DNA of 38,025 nt. It comes from Maritimibacter sp. GTDB taxonomy: Bacteria > Pseudomonadota > Alphaproteobacteria > Rhodobacterales > Rhodobacteraceae. The notes beneath the pieces were generated by a model. The model searched no databases and was not told the origin of the DNA. It saw only the letters and a program-made list of their open reading frames with translations. The position numbers and the translations under genes were made by a program. Position 1 is the first letter of the stretch. Every line of letters begins with the position of its first letter. The stretch is taken from assembly GCA_011389895.1 (NCBI GenBank), contig JAABTN010000027.1, positions 1 to 38,025 of the forward strand, in the 5' to 3' direction. Of the stretch, positions 15,873 to 25,795 are shown in pieces.

Positions 15873-15882
15873 CCGCCCCGCC

Positions 15883-18800
15883 TCAGCTACAGCCGCTCGT
15901 GCCGCCGCAGGTGTTGCACTTCATGCAGGTCCCGTTGCGCACTAGGGTGTAGTTGCCGCAATCGCCGCAGGGGTCACCTTCGAACCCCTGCATCCGGGCC
16001 TTGGCGCGGGCGTCCATCGTGGTGACGGTGCCCGTGCCCACGGCGGTCGCAGGGTCCGAGATCATCGTGCCGCCCGCGTGCGGCCCGGCGGTCTCTGGCA
16101 CGAGGGTGTTCAACGCGCCAAGCGTATCCCCGCGCCCCTGCGCCTCCATGCCTCCGCGCAGAACCACGAGCTCTTGCGGAAGCCGCTTGCGCAGGTAGCC
16201 GGTCGAAGACACCTGCTTGAGCATTTCAAGCGACCGGGCGGCAGAGCTTTCAGACATCTCCTGCACGTTGGCCACGCCCTCTTCCTGCCCGCGTCCGAGA
16301 TCGTCGAACGACGCGCCTTCCGGCTTCACATGGGCCAGATCGGTGCGGTCGAGATAGGACACCGCAAGCTCGCGGAAGATGTAGTCGAGGATCGAGGTCG
16401 CGTTCTTGATCGAGTCGTTGCCCTGCACCATGCCCGCAGGCTCGAATTTCGTGAAGGTGAAGGCATCCACGAATTCTTCCAGCGGCACGCCGTATTGCAG
16501 GCCGACCGACACCGCGATGGCGAAGTTGTTCATCATCGCGCGGAAGCCTGCGCCTTCCTTGTGCATGTCGATGAAGATCTCGCCAAGGTTGCCGTCCTCG
16601 TATTCCCCGGTGCGCAGGTAGACCTTGTGACCGCCCACGATGGCCTTCTGGGTATAACCCTTGCGCCGTTGCGGCATCTTTTCACGGCCTGCACGCGCCA
16701 CTTCCTTGATCACCACTTTCTCGATGATCTTCTCGGCGAGCACTTCGGCCTTCTGATGCTGGGTGCCGGAGGCGAGGATTTCCTCGGCCTCTTCGTCGTC
16801 CTCGACCAGCGCGGAGGCGAGAGGTTGGCTCAGCTTCGATCCATCGCGGTAGAGCGCGTTGGCCTTCACGCCCATCTCCCAAGACCGCTCGTAGGCCGCC
16901 TGGCAATCCTCGATCGTCGCATCGTTCGGCATGTTGATCGTCTTCGAGATCGCGCCGGAGATGAACGACTGCGCGGCCGCCATCATGTCGATATGGCTGT
17001 TCACGCCAAGGAAGCGCTTGCCCTTCTTGCCGCAGGGGTTGGCGCAATCGAAGATGTGGTAGTGTTCTTCCTTCAGGTGCGGCGCACCTTCCAGCGTCAT
17101 GGTGCCCAGCACGTGGTCATTGGCCGCCTCGATGTCGCCTTTGGAGAAACCGAGGTGACGCAGCAGGTCAAAGGTCGGGTCCGACAATTGCGCGTCGGTC
17201 AGCCCGAGATCGGCCTTGCAGAACTCTTCGCCCAGCGTCCACTGGTTGAACAGGAAACGGATGTCGAAGGCCGAGGCAAGGCCTTGCTCAAGCTTGGCAA
17301 TCTCCGCCTCGCCGAACCCCTTCTGGGTCAGCGTGCCGATGTTGATCCCCGGCGCATTGCCGAACGACCCGTGGCCGACGGCGTAGGCGATGATCTCTTC
17401 GATCTGGGCAGACCCATAGCCGATCTTCTCAAGTGCTGCGGGCACCGAGCGGTTGATGATCTTGAAATACCCGCCGCCCGCGAGCTTCTTGAACTTCACC
17501 AGCGCAAAGTCCGGCTCGATCCCGGTGGTGTCGCAATCCATCACCAGACCGATGGTGCCGGTCGGCGCGATGACGGACACCTGCGCGTTGCGAAAGCCGT
17601 GCTTTTCGCCCATCTCCAGCGCCGCATCCCAACTCGACATCGCCAGGTCGACCAGCTTGCGGTCCGGGCAGCCTGCGTGATCCAGCGCGACGGGTTTGAC
17701 GTCGAGCGCCTCGTAGCCCTCGGTCGCGCCATAGGCGGCGGTGCGGTGGTTGCGGATGACGCGCAGCATGTGGTCGGCGTTGCGCTTGTAGCCCGGGAAG
17801 GTGCCCAGCTCGCCCGCCATTTCGGCAGAGGTGGCATAGGACACGCCAGTCATGATCGCGGTCAGCGCCCCGGTGAGCGCCCGGCCCTCTTGCGAATCGT
17901 AGCCATGGCCCATGTTCATCAACAGGCCGCCGATATTGGCATACCCCAGCCCGAGCGTGCGGAAGTCATAGGACCGTTGAGCGATCTCTTTCGACGGGAA
18001 CTGCGCCATCAGGACCGAGATTTCCAGCGTCACGGTCCAGATCCGCGTCGCGTGCATGTATTCTTCGGCCTGGAAGGCGCCATCCTTGAGGAAGGTCAGC
18101 AGGTTCATCGAGGCGAGGTTACAGGCGGTATCGTCAAGGAACATGTATTCCGAGCACGGGTTGGAGCCGCGAATATCGCCGTCCGCCGGGCAGGTGTGCC
18201 AGGCATTGATGGTGTCGTGATACTGGATGCCCGGATCGGCACAGGCCCAGGCGGCATGGCCGATCTGTTCCCACAGGTCGCGCGCCTTGATCGTCTTGGC
18301 GACCGTGCCATCGGTGCGCCGGATCAGCTCCCAATCCGCATCGTCCTTCACGGCCTTGAGGAAGGCATCGGTGACGCGCACGGAATTGTTCGAGTTCTGG
18401 CCGGACACGGTGGCATAGGCTTCCGAATCCCAGTCGGTGTCGTAGGTCGGAAATTCGATCGACGCAAAGCCTTGGCGGGCATAGTCGAGAACGCGCTTGA
18501 TGTAAGTCTCGGGGATCGCGACCTTTTTCGCGGCGCGCACCGCCTGTTTCAACTGCGGGTTTTGCTTGGGATCGGTGGCGCTTTCGATGTCGCCGTCCCA
18601 ACCGTGGATCGCGGTGAAGATGTCGTTGAGATGCGCTTCGTGCATCTTGGACCCGGCGACGAGCGAGGCGACCTTTTGCTCCTCCTTCACCTTCCAGTTG
18701 ATGTATTCCTCGATATCCGGGTGGTCGGCATCGACGATAACCATCTTGGCCGCGCGGCGCGTGGTCCCGCCCGATTTGATCGCGCCCGCCGCGCGGTCGC

Positions 18801-19581
18801 CGATCTTGAGAAAGCCCATCAGGCCGCTGGACTTGCCCCCGCCCGAGAGCGGCTCATTGGCCGCGCGCAGGCTTGAGAAATTGGTGCCGGTGCCGGAGCC
18901 GTATTTGAACAGCCGCGCCTCACGGACCCAGAGATCCATGATGCCGCCATCGCCCACAAGGTCGTCCCCGATGGACTGGATGAAGCAGGCGTGGGGCTGC
19001 GGATGTTCGTAGGCCGAGGTCGAGCGGGTCAGCTTACCGGTCTCGTGATCGACATAGTGGTGCCCTTGGCTCGGGCCGTCGATGCCGTAGGCCCAATGCA
19101 ACCCGGTATTGAACCACTGGGGCGAGTTTGGCGCGCCCATCTGCTTGGCCAGCATGAACCGCATTTCATCGAAATAGGCGCGGGCGTCCTCTTCGGCGGT
19201 GAAATAGCCACCTTTCCAGCCCCAGTAGGTCCAGGCACCGGCGAGACGGTCGAACACCTGCTTGGACGAAGTTTCGCCGACAAACCGTTGATCTTCATCA
19301 AGTTTCGCGAGCGCCTTTTCATCGGGCACGCGACGCCACAGGAACTCGGGCACGCCGGCTTCCTTGACCGGTTTGGTCTTGGCCGGCACGCCCGCCTTGC
19401 GGAAATATTTCTGCGCGATGACATCAGAGGCAACTTGGCTCCAACTGTCGGGCACTTCGACATTGTCGAGCTTGAACACCACGGAGCCATCCGGATTGCG
19501 GATCTCGGACATGATGTTGGTGAAAGCGATTGCGTCGTAAGCGTCTTTGCCTGCATCGGTAAATTTGCGTTCTATTTTCAT
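15883..19581 (-). CDS. nrdJ: Adenosylcobalamin-dependent (class II) ribonucleotide reductase
   Basis: 1232 residues. It reduces ribonucleotides to deoxyribonucleotides with a radical made from adenosylcobalamin, needing no oxygen and no small subunit. Reading from the N-terminus: [24 protein letters not shown] with the first redox cysteine, the allosteric/substrate loop [14 protein letters not shown], the active site [16 protein letters not shown] carrying the radical cysteine and general-base glutamate, and [21 protein letters not shown]. The C-terminal tail is cysteine-rich ([18 protein letters not shown]), fitting a TSCPD/zinc-type domain that relays electrons. The start has GAGG 7 bases upstream. 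It is likely controlled by NrdR and possibly DnaA (sites in the upstream gap). I see no B12-box riboswitch there. Confidence 0.97.
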   Translation of the reverse strand: MKIERKFTDAGKDAYDAIAFTNIMSEIRNPDGSVVFKLDNVEVPDSWSQVASDVIAQKYFRKAGVPAKTKPVKEAGVPEFLWRRVPDEKALAKLDEDQRFVGETSSKQVFDRLAGAWTYWGWKGGYFTAEEDARAYFDEMRFMLAKQMGAPNSPQWFNTGLHWAYGIDGPSQGHHYVDHETGKLTRSTSAYEHPQPHACFIQSIGDDLVGDGGIMDLWVREARLFKYGSGTGTNFSSLRAANEPLSGGGKSSGLMGFLKIGDRAAGAIKSGGTTRRAAKMVIVDADHPDIEEYINWKVKEEQKVASLVAGSKMHEAHLNDIFTAIHGWDGDIESATDPKQNPQLKQAVRAAKKVAIPETYIKRVLDYARQGFASIEFPTYDTDWDSEAYATVSGQNSNNSVRVTDAFLKAVKDDADWELIRRTDGTVAKTIKARDLWEQIGHAAWACADPGIQYHDTINAWHTCPADGDIRGSNPCSEYMFLDDTACNLASMNLLTFLKDGAFQAEEYMHATRIWTVTLEISVLMAQFPSKEIAQRSYDFRTLGLGYANIGGLLMNMGHGYDSQEGRALTGALTAIMTGVSYATSAEMAGELGTFPGYKRNADHMLRVIRNHRTAAYGATEGYEALDVKPVALDHAGCPDRKLVDLAMSSWDAALEMGEKHGFRNAQVSVIAPTGTIGLVMDCDTTGIEPDFALVKFKKLAGGGYFKIINRSVPAALEKIGYGSAQIEEIIAYAVGHGSFGNAPGINIGTLTQKGFGEAEIAKLEQGLASAFDIRFLFNQWTLGEEFCKADLGLTDAQLSDPTFDLLRHLGFSKGDIEAANDHVLGTMTLEGAPHLKEEHYHIFDCANPCGKKGKRFLGVNSHIDMMAAAQSFISGAISKTINMPNDATIEDCQAAYERSWEMGVKANALYRDGSKLSQPLASALVEDDEEAEEILASGTQHQKAEVLAEKIIEKVVIKEVARAGREKMPQRRKGYTQKAIVGGHKVYLRTGEYEDGNLGEIFIDMHKEGAGFRAMMNNFAIAVSVGLQYGVPLEEFVDAFTFTKFEPAGMVQGNDSIKNATSILDYIFRELAVSYLDRTDLAHVKPEGASFDDLGRGQEEGVANVQEMSESSAARSLEMLKQVSSTGYLRKRLPQELVVLRGGMEAQGRGDTLGALNTLVPETAGPHAGGTMISDPATAVGTGTVTTMDARAKARMQGFEGDPCGDCGNYTLVRNGTCMKCNTCGGTSGCS

Positions 19582-19766
19582 TGCGGCCTCTGCTGCATCA
19601 ATATGGCATCGTCGTGTGGATCGCTGCTCGCGCCAAATCCACGGCTCTCTCGTGGTCGATTTCGCTCACGAAAGGGCACCCGGTCCCGCGCCCAATATGG
19701 CACGGCAATTACGTGGGCTCTTAGACGAACCCGTGTTTTCGGATAGATGTCCCTACGCGCTAGCTA

Positions 19767-19782
19767 CCACTATATGTTGTGG
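19767..19782. promoter_or_regulatory. NrdR box upstream of nrdJ
   Basis: CCACTATATGTTGTGG fits the 16-base NrdR palindrome (CAC-A/T-ATAT..-GTG). NrdR is the zinc/ATP-cone repressor of ribonucleotide reductase genes. Boxes usually come in pairs about three helical turns apart, and I see only this one. It lies 186 bases before the nrdJ start and could overlap its -10 (TATAGT on the minus strand). Confidence 0.7.
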
Positions 19783-19882
19783 CTTTCCGACCAGCTCCAA
19801 CAACCTGACGTAGGTCTGCGCATTGGTCAACGGGATTTAGGCGACCGTTAACTACATTTTTCTGTTGACCCGCGATCGTTGA

Positions 19883-19901
19883 GATTCGCGAGTTATCCAC
19901 A
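19883..19901. promoter_or_regulatory. DnaA box and GANTC site upstream of nrdJ
   Basis: TTATCCACA (19893-19901) is a perfect consensus DnaA box. GATTC (19883-19887), 5 bases away, is a CcrM methylation target (GANTC). There is no cluster of boxes or AT-rich unwinding element, so this is not a replication origin; a cell-cycle input to nrdJ is more likely. The rest of 19582-20023 holds no gene, only short hairpins such as GTGGAT/ATCCAC and TCGTG/CACGA in the nrdJ leader. Confidence 0.55.
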
Positions 19902-20023
19902 GGCTGTGAGCCGAATGGGAGAAGCCCCCGGATTTCAGCGCTTTCGCCGCAAAAGCTGTCTGTTCGGGTGAGCCATCGGGGTCTCGGGCCGGATCATGAG
20001 AGCGTGACCCAAGGAACACGCCC

Positions 20024-20164
20024 ATGTTCGAAAATGCATCGATTCGCCCAAAATACGCGCGGGTCCGATACCTTATCTATGGTGTATTAACCATTCCGGA
20101 CACCACATGTGGGCACTTCAGCGCCCCGGGAGTCGCAAAAGGGACGCCCTGTCACCCAAGGTGA
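20024..20164 (+). CDS. Possible 46-residue ORF, weakly supported
   Basis: Reads MFENASIRPKYARVRYLIYG onward to a TGA at 20162-20164, with AAGGA 9 bases before the ATG. The composition (basic, one aromatic-rich patch, Pro/Gly tail) matches no family I know. It runs convergently into the 3' end of the tRNA gene. Only the ribosome-binding site supports it. Confidence 0.2.
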   Translation: MFENASIRPKYARVRYLIYGVLTIPDTTCGHFSAPGVAKGTPCHPR

Positions 20165-20188
20165 GTCGTTTCACGGTGGCTGGAAAAG

Positions 20189-20265
20189 TGGTCGGGGAGG
20201 CGAGATTCGAACTCACGACCTTCTGTACCCAAAACAGACGCGCTACCAGGCTGCGCTACACCCCG
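20189..20265 (-). tRNA. tRNA-Pro (anticodon UGG)
   Basis: 77 bases including an encoded CCA end. The acceptor stem is CGGGGTG against CTCCCCG (one U-U mismatch at pair 6-67), with C1-G72 and A73 as expected for bacterial tRNA-Pro. The anticodon stem-loop is TCTGT-TTTGGGT-ACAGA, giving anticodon TGG. The T arm GTGAG-TTCGAAT-CTCGC is perfect, and the D arm contains AGCCTGGTAGC. It lies 41 bases downstream of the DUF192 gene on the same strand and may be co-transcribed or have its own promoter. Confidence 0.95.
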
Positions 20266-20306
20266 ACGAGGGCTTCCATACCGGCGGCGCGATGATTTGG
20301 AAAGTC

Positions 20307-20798
20307 CTATTGCGCCGCACAGGGCCAAACGGCGGTGTCACGGGCAAATGCGGGGTGGCGCACCTCGTCCCCGACCTCGATCCCGATCGCATCGGCCATG
20401 CCGCCCCGGATCTCAAGCACGGCCAGAACGCCGGGCCCGCCGCTGATCCCAGACAGATCGCCCGGCTCGGCCCGGTCATGCACATGGCGCACCACGCCGT
20501 CCGGGCCGATGAACACCATGTCGAGCGGGATCAACGTGTTCTTCATCCAGAAGGACGGGGCCCCGACGCTTTCATATATGAACAACATCCCGCGTGACGC
20601 CGCGAGGCTTTCACGAAACATCAGCCCCTCGGCACGTTCTTCGACATCATCGGCAATCTCGACCGTGAAACGCGCGGAGCCGAAGTCACCGCGAATATCG
20701 ACCTGATCTTCGCGGCACGCCTGCGCCCACGCGGACCCGGCTGTGACGGATAACAAGGCGACGGACAAGACAAGGCTCAACACGGGGCGCATCTTCAT
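20307..20798 (-). CDS. DUF192-family exported protein
   Basis: 163 residues from the ATG at 20798, whose ATGA overlaps the stop of the upstream cold-shock gene. A Sec signal peptide of about 25 residues ends at AWA-QA. The DUF192 signatures follow: [11 protein letters not shown] at about 56-66, GMLFIYE, and [16 protein letters not shown] at about 83-98, then [18 protein letters not shown]. The family is widespread and small, with no established biochemical activity. The mature protein should be periplasmic and has cysteines near each end (AQACRE, WPCAAQ). Overlap with the cold-shock gene suggests co-translation, an arrangement that may be functional or only historical. Confidence 0.9.
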   Translation of the reverse strand: MKMRPVLSLVLSVALLSVTAGSAWAQACREDQVDIRGDFGSARFTVEIADDVEERAEGLMFRESLAASRGMLFIYESVGAPSFWMKNTLIPLDMVFIGPDGVVRHVHDRAEPGDLSGISGGPGVLAVLEIRGGMADAIGIEVGDEVRHPAFARDTAVWPCAAQ

Positions 20799-21340
20799 GG
20801 GTCCGGGCTCTCTTTTTCGCATATCCCCGCATCCCATGACGTGACCAGAAGTGCAACACGCCCCCGCTCACCCTGCGCGACCCGGAGCCCGATTGCCTCG
20901 CCCGGTTCCAGATCGGCAAGCCCGGAGCGGCGCAGCACCTCGACATGGATGAACACGTCTTCGGTCTTGCCAAAGACATTGGCGAACCCGAAGCCCTTGC
21001 TCTTGTCGAACCATTTCACCCGCGCCGGCTCCAACGGGTCCGCGCGACCAAGGTCAAGGTCTTCCTGGAAAGTCTGGACCGGCACGTCCTCGGCGGCAGG
21101 CGGCGCGATGGACAGAACCTCGACCGCCTGCATCCCGCGCGGCGTTTCCTGCACGACCACCTCGATCGCGGCCCGATCCGCAACCGCGCCCAAGCCGAAA
21201 TTTCGCAAGACATTGGCATGAAGAAGAATGTCCGGGCCACCGCTATCGGAGACCACGAAGCCGAAACCTTTCGCGGAATCGAACCATTTCACGACACCAC
21301 TGAGGGCCTGTCGCTCCCCGGGCGTATCGTCTTCGTCCAT
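20795..21340 (-). CDS. Tandem cold-shock domain protein
   Basis: 181 residues with two cold-shock domains joined by an acidic linker. Domain 1 (about 12-78) has VVKWFDSAKGFGFVV (RNP1) and DILLH (RNP2). Domain 2 (about 106-170) has ARVKWFDKSKGFGFAN and DVFIH. The aromatic residues that stack on single-stranded RNA or DNA are kept in both. Such double-domain proteins are common in Alphaproteobacteria and act as nucleic-acid chaperones. The acidic N-terminus (MDEDDTPGE) and the linker distinguish it from single-domain CspA. It is the first gene of a leftward unit with the DUF192 gene and probably the tRNA. Confidence 0.93.
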   Translation of the reverse strand: MDEDDTPGERQALSGVVKWFDSAKGFGFVVSDSGGPDILLHANVLRNFGLGAVADRAAIEVVVQETPRGMQAVEVLSIAPPAAEDVPVQTFQEDLDLGRADPLEPARVKWFDKSKGFGFANVFGKTEDVFIHVEVLRRSGLADLEPGEAIGLRVAQGERGRVALLVTSWDAGICEKESPDP

Positions 21341-21377
21341 CCAGAAACCCTATGCTACGCGCGTCACCATAAATGAT

Positions 21378-21405
21378 CTTGTCCGATTGAACCGAACAGG
21401 ACAAG
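21378..21405. promoter_or_regulatory. Inverted repeat at the presumed cold-shock gene promoter
   Basis: CTTGTCC (21378-21384) and GGACAAG (21399-21405) have a 14-base spacer. On the minus strand TTGTCC (21404-21399) and CAAGAT (21381-21376) sit 17 bases apart, so the repeat overlaps a plausible weak promoter. It may be an operator, or coincidence of promoter elements. Confidence 0.35.
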
Positions 21406-21475
21406 GATTTCCGACCGCGCCCAAGACCGGGCTCCCCCCGGCAGAACCCCCACAAATTAGCATTCTATCAATCAC

Positions 21476-22081
21476 TTAGGGGTTCAGGCGGCGAATGTCC
21501 CACGCAGATGTGAGCGTGTCACGACGCCATTGGAAACGGTCATGCAGCCGAAACGCCCCGTCGGCCCAAAACTCGATCTCAAGCGGGGCGATGCGAAAGC
21601 CGCCCCAGAACGGCGGGCGCTCGGGGTGGGTGCCCTTCTGTGCGGTCACCCGGGCCACTTCGGCCATCAGGGTCGCGCGGCTGTCCAGCGGCGCACTTTG
21701 CTGCGACGCCCAGGCCCCAAGCCGGCTCTTGAGCGAGCGCGAGGCATAATAGGCGTCTGCCTCGGGCCCATCGGCCCGCGTCACCAGACCCCGCACACGC
21801 ACCTGCCGACGCAGGCTCTTCCAATGCATCACGAAGGCCGCCTTGCCGCCCCCTTCGATCTCGCGCGCCTTGGTGGAGCCGTAATTGGTGTAGAACACGA
21901 AGGCGTCCGCTTCGACATCCTTCAACAAGACCATGCGCGCATTGGGCATCCCGTCGGCATCCACCGTCGACAAGGCGATGGCATTGGGATCGTTGGGTTC
22001 GGTGCCTTCGGCCTCCGCCAGCCAGGCTTGCGTGATGGCAAAGGGGTCGTCCCCGGCGAAAATTCCACTGCGTTCGCTCAT
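21476..22081 (-). CDS. pdxH: Pyridoxamine 5'-phosphate oxidase
   Basis: 201 residues, full length. It oxidises pyridoxine or pyridoxamine 5'-phosphate to pyridoxal 5'-phosphate using FMN and oxygen, the last step of vitamin B6 synthesis and salvage. FMN- and substrate-binding signatures are visible: [11 protein letters not shown] (46-56), [16 protein letters not shown] (63-78), [12 protein letters not shown] (87-98), [11 protein letters not shown] and the C-terminal WGGFRIAP, with [11 protein letters not shown] and the terminal RLNP. It is divergent from fabI across about 119 bases that should contain both promoters. Confidence 0.96.
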   Translation of the reverse strand: MSERSGIFAGDDPFAITQAWLAEAEGTEPNDPNAIALSTVDADGMPNARMVLLKDVEADAFVFYTNYGSTKAREIEGGGKAAFVMHWKSLRRQVRVRGLVTRADGPEADAYYASRSLKSRLGAWASQQSAPLDSRATLMAEVARVTAQKGTHPERPPFWGGFRIAPLEIEFWADGAFRLHDRFQWRRDTLTSAWDIRRLNP

Positions 22082-22200
22082 ATGCGCGTGCCTCGTCTTG
22101 ATGAACCGATAAGCGCCCTGCCCGTTTCACAGGCTTGAAGCCGCCCCGCCAATCCCATAAACGGGGCTGATATGAAAGTCGATGGGACGGGGAACAGTCG

Positions 22201-23022
22201 ATGTCCAACAGCTTGATGCGCGGCAAGCGTGGTTTGATCATGGGGCTTGCGAATGACAAGTCCATCGCATGGGGCATTGCCAAGGCCTGCAGCGACGCGG
22301 GCGCCGAGTTGGCGTTTTCTTACCAAGGCGACCAGATGCGCAAGCGTGTGGTGCCGCTCGCCGCAGAGCTCGGGTCCGATTTCGTGGTAGATTGCGACGT
22401 GGGCGACGACGCCTCGATCGACGCGCTCTTTGCCAAGGTCGAAGAGACATGGGGCAAGATCGACTTCGTGGTGCACGCCATCGCGTTCTCCGACAAGACC
22501 GAGTTGCGCGGCCGCTATGTCGATACCAGCCGCGACAATTTCCGCGTCTCGATGGACATCTCGGTCTATTCCTTCACGGCGGTTGCCAAACGCGCCGCGG
22601 CGCTGATGCCCGATGGCGGCTCGATCCTGACCCTGACTTATTACGGGTCCGAGCGGGTCATGCCGCATTACAACGTGCAAGGTCTTGCCAAGGCCGCGCT
22701 GGAAGCCTCGGTCCGCTACATCGCCGAAGATTTGGGCCGGGACAAAATCCGCGTCAACGCGATCTCTGCGGGGCCGATCCGCACGCTGGCCGCGTCGGGC
22801 ATCGGCGATTTCCGCTATATCCTGAAATGGAACGAATTGAATTCGCCGCTGCGCCGCAACGTGACGACCGAGGATGTCGGGAAATCCGCGCTCTACCTCT
22901 TGTCCGATCTCGGATCCGGCGTGACGGGCGAGACGCATCATGTCGATGCCGGGTATCACGTGGTCGGCATGAAGGCGCCGGACGCGCCCGACATCGACCT
23001 TGTCACGGGGCGCAAAGACTGA
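22201..23022 (+). CDS. fabI: Enoyl-[acyl-carrier-protein] reductase (NADH), FabI type
   Basis: 273 residues. It reduces trans-2-enoyl-ACP in the last step of each fatty-acid elongation cycle. The cofactor-binding start [19 protein letters not shown] is the FabI variant of the SDR Gly motif. Active-site residues are Tyr147, Tyr157 and Lys164 in [21 protein letters not shown], matching Tyr146/Tyr156/Lys163 of E. coli Fab[15 protein letters not shown] is the substrate-loop region. The ribosome-binding region is GGGACGGGGAAC. Its stop codon shares one base with the gpt start. This is the enzyme inhibited by triclosan in other bacteria. Confidence 0.96.
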   Translation: MSNSLMRGKRGLIMGLANDKSIAWGIAKACSDAGAELAFSYQGDQMRKRVVPLAAELGSDFVVDCDVGDDASIDALFAKVEETWGKIDFVVHAIAFSDKTELRGRYVDTSRDNFRVSMDISVYSFTAVAKRAAALMPDGGSILTLTYYGSERVMPHYNVQGLAKAALEASVRYIAEDLGRDKIRVNAISAGPIRTLAASGIGDFRYILKWNELNSPLRRNVTTEDVGKSALYLLSDLGSGVTGETHHVDAGYHVVGMKAPDAPDIDLVTGRKD

Positions 23023-23528
23023 TGGCCGACAACCGTCTTCCGCACGAAAAAGGGTTCCATGTAAGCTGGGATCAGCTCCACCGGGACAGTCGCGCGCTCG
23101 CGTGGCGGCTGGACGGCAAGGGGCCGGTCGAAGGCGGCTGGCGCGTGGTCGTGGCGATCACGCGGGGCGGTCTCGCCCCCGCGATGATCGTGGCGCGCGA
23201 GCTTGATATCCGGATGGTCGATACGATCAGCGTGAAAAGCTACAACCACCAGACCCAGACCGAACCGACGGTGATCAAGTCGCCGGACATGGAGGTGGTG
23301 GGCGATGGCACCGGGGTCCTGGTGGTCGATGACCTCGTCGATACCGGCAAGACGCTTGAGGTGGTGCGCGAGCTGATGCCAAAGGCGCAGTTCGCGACGG
23401 TCTATGCCAAGCCGTTGGGCAACGCGATGGTCGACACCTATGTCACCGAGGTGAGCCAGGACACCTGGATCTTCTTTCCGTGGGACATGGCTCTGCAATA
23501 TGTCGAACCCTACCGCGGGACCGACTGA
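23022..23528 (+). CDS. gpt: Xanthine-guanine phosphoribosyltransferase
   Basis: 168 residues, starting at the ATG whose A is the last base of the fabI stop (TGATG), so the genes are probably translationally coupled. It makes GMP or XMP from guanine or xanthine and PRPP. The PRPP-binding loop [18 protein letters not shown] is at about 95-112; [20 protein letters not shown] is the N-terminal substrate-side motif; IFFPWDM near the end is typical of bacterial Gpt. It would use purines brought in by a permease such as the NCS2 one in this window, though they are 11 kb apart. It ends 29 bases before a convergent gene. Confidence 0.94.
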   Translation: MADNRLPHEKGFHVSWDQLHRDSRALAWRLDGKGPVEGGWRVVVAITRGGLAPAMIVARELDIRMVDTISVKSYNHQTQTEPTVIKSPDMEVVGDGTGVLVVDDLVDTGKTLEVVRELMPKAQFATVYAKPLGNAMVDTYVTEVSQDTWIFFPWDMALQYVEPYRGTD

Positions 23529-23557
23529 GACACCAACAGAAGCACCAACGAACCCCG

Positions 23558-24079
23558 TTACGTTCTGAGCGTCAAACCGTCCCGGAACCGGCGCGCGTTT
23601 TCCTGGTAATGCAACGCCGAGGCGATGAGGGTCTGCCGCGTGGCCTCGTCAAGCTCGCGCACAACCTTGCCCGGGGCGCCCAGAACCATGGAGCCATCGG
23701 GAATGTCTTTGCCTTCCGTGACCAGCGCCCCGGCCCCGATCAGGCACCCCGCGCCGATCTTGGCCCCATTGAGGATCGTCGCCCCCATCCCGATCAGGCT
23801 TCCGTTCCCCACCGTGCAACCATGCAGCATGGCCTTGTGCCCGATGGTGACATTTTCACCCAGGGTGAGCGGGAATCCCATATCGGTGTGAAAGACACAG
23901 TTTTCCTGCACGTTCGACCCGCGCCCGATGGTCAGCATCTCGTTGTCGCCCCGCAGGGTGCAGCCGAACCAGACCGAGCTGTCGGCATCCAGAACCACCT
24001 TGCCAATGATGTTTGCATCGGGGGCGACCCATGCGCTGTCATGGATCACCGGGGCATGTCCGTCGAGATCGTAGATCAT
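23558..24079 (-). CDS. Gamma carbonic anhydrase-like protein
   Basis: 173 residues folding as a left-handed beta-helix, with hexapeptide repeats visible throughout (for example [19 protein letters not shown]). The three zinc-ligand histidines of gamma carbonic anhydrases are present: His64 (CVFHTDMG), His81 (VTIGHKAM) and His86 (MLHGC). The short C-terminal helix ([21 protein letters not shown]) is typical of the YrdA/PaaY-like branch, many of which have weak or no measured carbonic anhydrase activity, so I name the family only. Its ATG overlaps the gmk stop as ATGA, making it the third gene of the yicC-gmk operon. Confidence 0.92.
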   Translation of the reverse strand: MIYDLDGHAPVIHDSAWVAPDANIIGKVVLDADSSVWFGCTLRGDNEMLTIGRGSNVQENCVFHTDMGFPLTLGENVTIGHKAMLHGCTVGNGSLIGMGATILNGAKIGAGCLIGAGALVTEGKDIPDGSMVLGAPGKVVRELDEATRQTLIASALHYQENARRFRDGLTLRT

Positions 24080-24717
24080 GAATGCTCCTCTTCGAATTCC
24101 GACTGAAGCGCGCGGATGAACGGGAAAAGGTCGGGCTGCTGGCTTTGGCGCAACCGCTCGGCCGTGACGATGGTTTCAAGCTTCGATGCGGTCACGTCCA
24201 GATCATCGTTCACCAGAACATAGTCGTAGCCGTGCCAATGGCTTATCTCATCCCAGCTTTTCTGCATCCGCTTGGCGATGGTCTCGGGGTCATCCTTGGC
24301 TCGGTCGACGAGGCGGCGGCGCAACTCGGTGATCGACGGCGGCAGAACGAAGATCGACAGCACATGGTCGCGCAACGCCGAATGCTTGATCTGCTCGGCA
24401 CCCTGCCAGTCGATGTCGAAAAGAACGTCATGCCCCGCCTCGATCGCGTCGCGCACCGGGGCTTCGGGCGAGCCGTAGAAATTACCGAACACATGGGCGT
24501 GTTCCAACATCTCGCCCCGCGCCACCAGTCCTTTGAAGTCGGCCTCGTCGAGAAAGCGGTAATCCTTGCCATCCACCTCGCCCTCGCGCGGTTTGCGGGT
24601 CGTGGCCGAGACCGAGAACGACAGCGTCGGATCCCATGCCATCAACCGATGCGCCAGCGTGGATTTGCCCGCGCCCGAGGGCGAGGACAAGATGATCAAG
24701 AGCCCGCGTCGGGTCAT
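24076..24717 (-). CDS. gmk: Guanylate kinase
   Basis: 213 residues from ATG 24717 ([10 protein letters not shown]), with AGGAAG upstream and 10 bases after the yicC stop. It phosphorylates GMP to GDP. The P-loop is [10 protein letters not shown] (11-20). [19 protein letters not shown] is the GMP-binding segment, [12 protein letters not shown] follows, and [13 protein letters not shown] holds the catalytic core. [19 protein letters not shown] is the lid region with the conserved arginines. An upstream in-frame ATG at 24753 lies inside yicC and is less likely. Confidence 0.96.
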   Translation of the reverse strand: MTRRGLLIILSSPSGAGKSTLAHRLMAWDPTLSFSVSATTRKPREGEVDGKDYRFLDEADFKGLVARGEMLEHAHVFGNFYGSPEAPVRDAIEAGHDVLFDIDWQGAEQIKHSALRDHVLSIFVLPPSITELRRRLVDRAKDDPETIAKRMQKSWDEISHWHGYDYVLVNDDLDVTASKLETIVTAERLRQSQQPDLFPFIRALQSEFEEEHS

Positions 24718-24727
24718 GGCGTTCTTC

Positions 24728-25642
24728 CTATTCGATATTCTGGACCTGCTCACGCATCTGGTCGACCAGCGTCTTGAGATCCAGCCCGATCCGCGTCAGC
24801 GGCTGAAACCCGGCCTTGGAACACAGTGTATTCGCCTCGCGATTGAATTCCTGCATCAGGAAATCGAGCTTTCGGCCACGCGGCGCGGTCCCGTCCAACA
24901 GGCTGCGCGCCTGCGCCACGTGGGCGGTGAGCCGGTCGAGCTCTTCACGCACATCCGCCTTCACGGCGATGAGCGCAAGCTCCTGTTCCACCCGCCCCGG
25001 GTCCGCCCCGTCGGTGTTGTCCATCACCCGCGCAAGGGCTGTGCGCAACGCCTCGCCCTGCGCCGCGCTGCGTTGGTCCAAAAGCCCCTCGGCCTGCGCC
25101 ACAAGGGCCGCGATCTGATCGAGCTGTCCGGTGAGAATATCGACAAGCGCCGCCCCTTCGTGGGCGCGCATCGCGTTGAAATTCTCCAAGAGCGCGGGCA
25201 GTTCGGCGACAAGATCCTTGGCCAAAGGGTCGGTGTCATCCTCGGTCTGAGACGATTGCAACACGCCGCGCATTGCCGCGATGTCCGCCGCTGTGGGCGG
25301 GGCAAGCTCGAACCCGACCTGCCCGGCGCGCGCATGGATGTCCGCCATCGTGCCCAGCACTTCGTCCAGCGCTGCGCGGTTCAACGTCTGCCCGCTATCT
25401 TCGTTTTCGCGGGTCACCCGAAGCGACAGGGTGACATTGCCGCGCGACACCGCCGCCGCGATTGCCTTGCGCACCTGTGGCTCCAACCCGTCGATCCAGT
25501 CGGGCACCCGAACCCTGACATCCAGCCCCCGCGCGTTGACCGACCGGATATCCCAGCTCCAGCTCCAGGGCGCGAGCGCACCCTTCGCCGACGCGAAACC
25601 GGTCATCGACCGGGCTGCTGACGGGGTGGATTTGTCGGTCAC
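24728..25642 (-). CDS. YicC/YloC-family endoribonuclease
   Basis: 304 residues from a GTG at 25642, with AAAGGG 9 bases upstream. An ATG at 25606 would start directly at the conserved [10 protein letters not shown] and is a real alternative, though without a ribosome-binding site. The conserved N-terminal block continues as [20 protein letters not shown]; a coiled helical middle follows, and the C-terminal signature is [21 protein letters not shown]. YicC proteins are now described as endoribonucleases (E. coli YicC promotes degradation of the small RNA RyhB). It heads the operon yicC-gmk-gamma carbonic anhydrase; yicC next to gmk is a widespread pairing. Confidence 0.93.
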   Translation of the reverse strand: MTDKSTPSAARSMTGFASAKGALAPWSWSWDIRSVNARGLDVRVRVPDWIDGLEPQVRKAIAAAVSRGNVTLSLRVTRENEDSGQTLNRAALDEVLGTMADIHARAGQVGFELAPPTAADIAAMRGVLQSSQTEDDTDPLAKDLVAELPALLENFNAMRAHEGAALVDILTGQLDQIAALVAQAEGLLDQRSAAQGEALRTALARVMDNTDGADPGRVEQELALIAVKADVREELDRLTAHVAQARSLLDGTAPRGRKLDFLMQEFNREANTLCSKAGFQPLTRIGLDLKTLVDQMREQVQNIE

Positions 25643-25795
25643 GGGCGTTAACCCTTTCTTCGGATTTCGCCCAATTCTGGGCAGGAATGTGGCAGATTAA
25701 GGCAACGGTAACAAACACCGTCCATTCGTTAACAGAGGCTTGCAACCGGGGCAACAAACCGCGCCATCCCGGTACGCCAGCTATCGAGGGCCGCC

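Noticed and set aside
16078..18876. A 932-codon plus-strand open frame opposite nrdJ
   Set aside because: It is a shadow of nrdJ, rich in Arg, His and Ala in the way high-GC antisense frames are, with no family motifs; nrdJ itself is unambiguous on the other strand.
19582..19860. Possible cobalamin riboswitch before nrdJ
   Set aside because: Expected because nrdJ needs B12, but I find no B12-box-like sequence on the minus strand; the leader shows only small unrelated hairpins.
19883..19901. Replication origin suggested by a perfect DnaA box
   Set aside because: Only one box, no AT-rich unwinding region, and no dnaA, parAB or hemE neighbours.
20189..20265. tRNA-Pro as an integration site for a mobile element
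   Set aside because: No integrase, no repeated 3' tRNA segment, and normal housekeeping genes on both sides.
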